Under the pieces are notes generated by a model. The model did no database searches, was not told the DNA's origin, and saw only the letters and a list, made by a program, of their open reading frames with translations. 64,000 bases of DNA from Fragum whitleyi. Lineage: Eukaryota; Mollusca; Bivalvia; Cardiida; Cardiidae. Every line of letters begins with the position of its first letter. Within the stretch, counting starts at the first letter, position 1. The position numbers and the translations under genes were made by a program. The DNA lies in contig OX411548.1 of the NCBI GenBank assembly GCA_948146395.1, positions 40,577,737 to 40,641,736 of the forward strand. The letters are read 5' to 3'. Of the stretch, positions 63,106-64,000 are shown one piece after another.

Positions 63106-64000
63106 GTAAGTTCATAGTTGAGCTCATGACAATCGGGAACCCACGGCAATTCTAAATAATAGACCTCGGGAATAATACGGGCGCAGACACGAATGCGCGT
63201 CATTTCGCACGTGAGCTTATATGACGTCACAAATATCAACGCTGAGGATGACGTTGCAATGAACAAAATCCACGAAACAATAACAGTGGGCATATTGTAA
63301 TTTGATAAAAAAAAAAAAAAAAAAAACGCAGTCTTTACTGCATTTAAAACGCAGTCTTTACTGCATTTAGTGTTTTAAATTATAAAATGCCCAAAGGATC
63401 ACAGCGATTCGGAAACAATTTACAAAATGTTTTGTTTTTTTCTACAAGCTTATTAAATAAATGAATTATCACCAGAACCGAATTACCTAAAAAATGACCC
63501 CAAATTACTACACTTTCGTCCGAGGTACTTTCCAGTTTACGGAAAAGTCCGATCGATGTTCCGAATTAACTCATGAGAGACATTTCAAAAAAAATCCATT
63601 TTAAACCCTGAAAAGACTAGTCTGGATTTTCATTAATTTCTGTGTGTGAAAAATTCTCATTAATATCTCAGCCAACATAGAATTTCAAAATTTTCAGATG
63701 CCTATTTTAATGAAGATTGTTAAAATGGACGCAATATGAAAATCATTCATCATACACAAGAACTTCATTATATTCTAACCGAATTCAATAAAAATTGTTA
63801 ATATCTTAGACAAGTTAGGTCTTATTTTTTAAAATGTTACTTCAAAGATGGCCGACAAAATTGATGCAAGTTGAAAAATTATTTACATGTACGAATATAA
63901 TTTTTCAACTTGCAGCCATGTATTCTGCTTTTAATTTGACGCACGATCATTTATTGGTGTTTTCGACGATTTTTGTGTGCATTTTCCTTTCTCAAATATC
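63106..64000. other. Gene D intron 3, start
   Basis: Contains a poly-A run at about 63308-63326 and a doubled AACGCAGTCTTTACTGCATT unit just after it. GCGCGTCATTTCGCACGTGA (about 63196) resembles GCGCGTCATTTTGCACGTGA at 12847. No exon 4 is seen. Confidence 0.6.

Overview
The window looks like AT-rich nuclear DNA of a mollusc, most likely a bivalve. This is an inference from three things: intron-rich genes, tRNA-derived SINEs, and several tandem-repeat-cored elements of a kind known from bivalves. I cannot name the species.

Genes. The only convincing protein genes are four cytochrome P450 paralogues in one head-to-tail array on the + strand. Gene A (781-6032) has its 5' exons off the left edge. 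Gene B (25265-35538) and gene C (40719-53670) are complete with ten coding exons each. Gene D (61391-63105) runs off the right edge. Every homologous internal coding exon has exactly the same length in all copies that show it (81, 99, 94, 156, 215, 126, 105, 135 and 347 nt for exons 2-10), with the same phases and no frame breaks. B encodes 501 residues and C 500. All carry the P450 hallmarks: N-terminal anchor, PPGP hinge, C-helix WxxxR, I-helix, ExxR, PER and the FSAGKRVC heme loop. By sequence feel they belong to clan 2 (CYP1/CYP17/CYP21-like), that is, ER-anchored monooxygenases of unknown substrate. Gene C is the odd one: Asn replaces the I-helix acid, one intron has a GC donor, and a partial second copy of exon 6 lies just downstream of exon 6.

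Mobile DNA fills introns and spacers. Family labels here are mine. M1 is an approximately 430 bp MITE (ends TACAGTTA...CATCGTGAAATTGACA, with a central palindrome) in about 20 copies or fragments, roughly a tenth of the window. M2-M7 are smaller foldback elements. H1-H5 are longer elements with a 5' hairpin, often a TCCG-type microsatellite, tandem cores with periods of about 140-330 bp, and in three of them a 3' hairpin followed by CTTGTT or a close variant; they recall the bivalve pearl / Helentron (DINE) class. There are three LINE remnants (7640-10075 minus, 23050-25138 minus, 43730-43877 plus), an internally deleted mariner-like element (10361-11850) with a SINE inside it, and a 1.65 kb TIR element that split an M1 copy (17470-19120).

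Layout. 1-6.1 kb: 3' part of gene A. 6.1-25.1 kb: repeat-dense spacer without host genes that I can recognise. 25.2-35.5 kb: gene B. 35.5-40.7 kb: spacer with an H3 element. 40.7-53.7 kb: gene C, with an H5 element starting about 14 nt after its stop codon. 54.9-61.3 kb: mostly featureless spacer. 61.4 kb to the end: gene D exons 1-3. I found no operon logic, rRNA, CRISPR or bacterial or viral genes.
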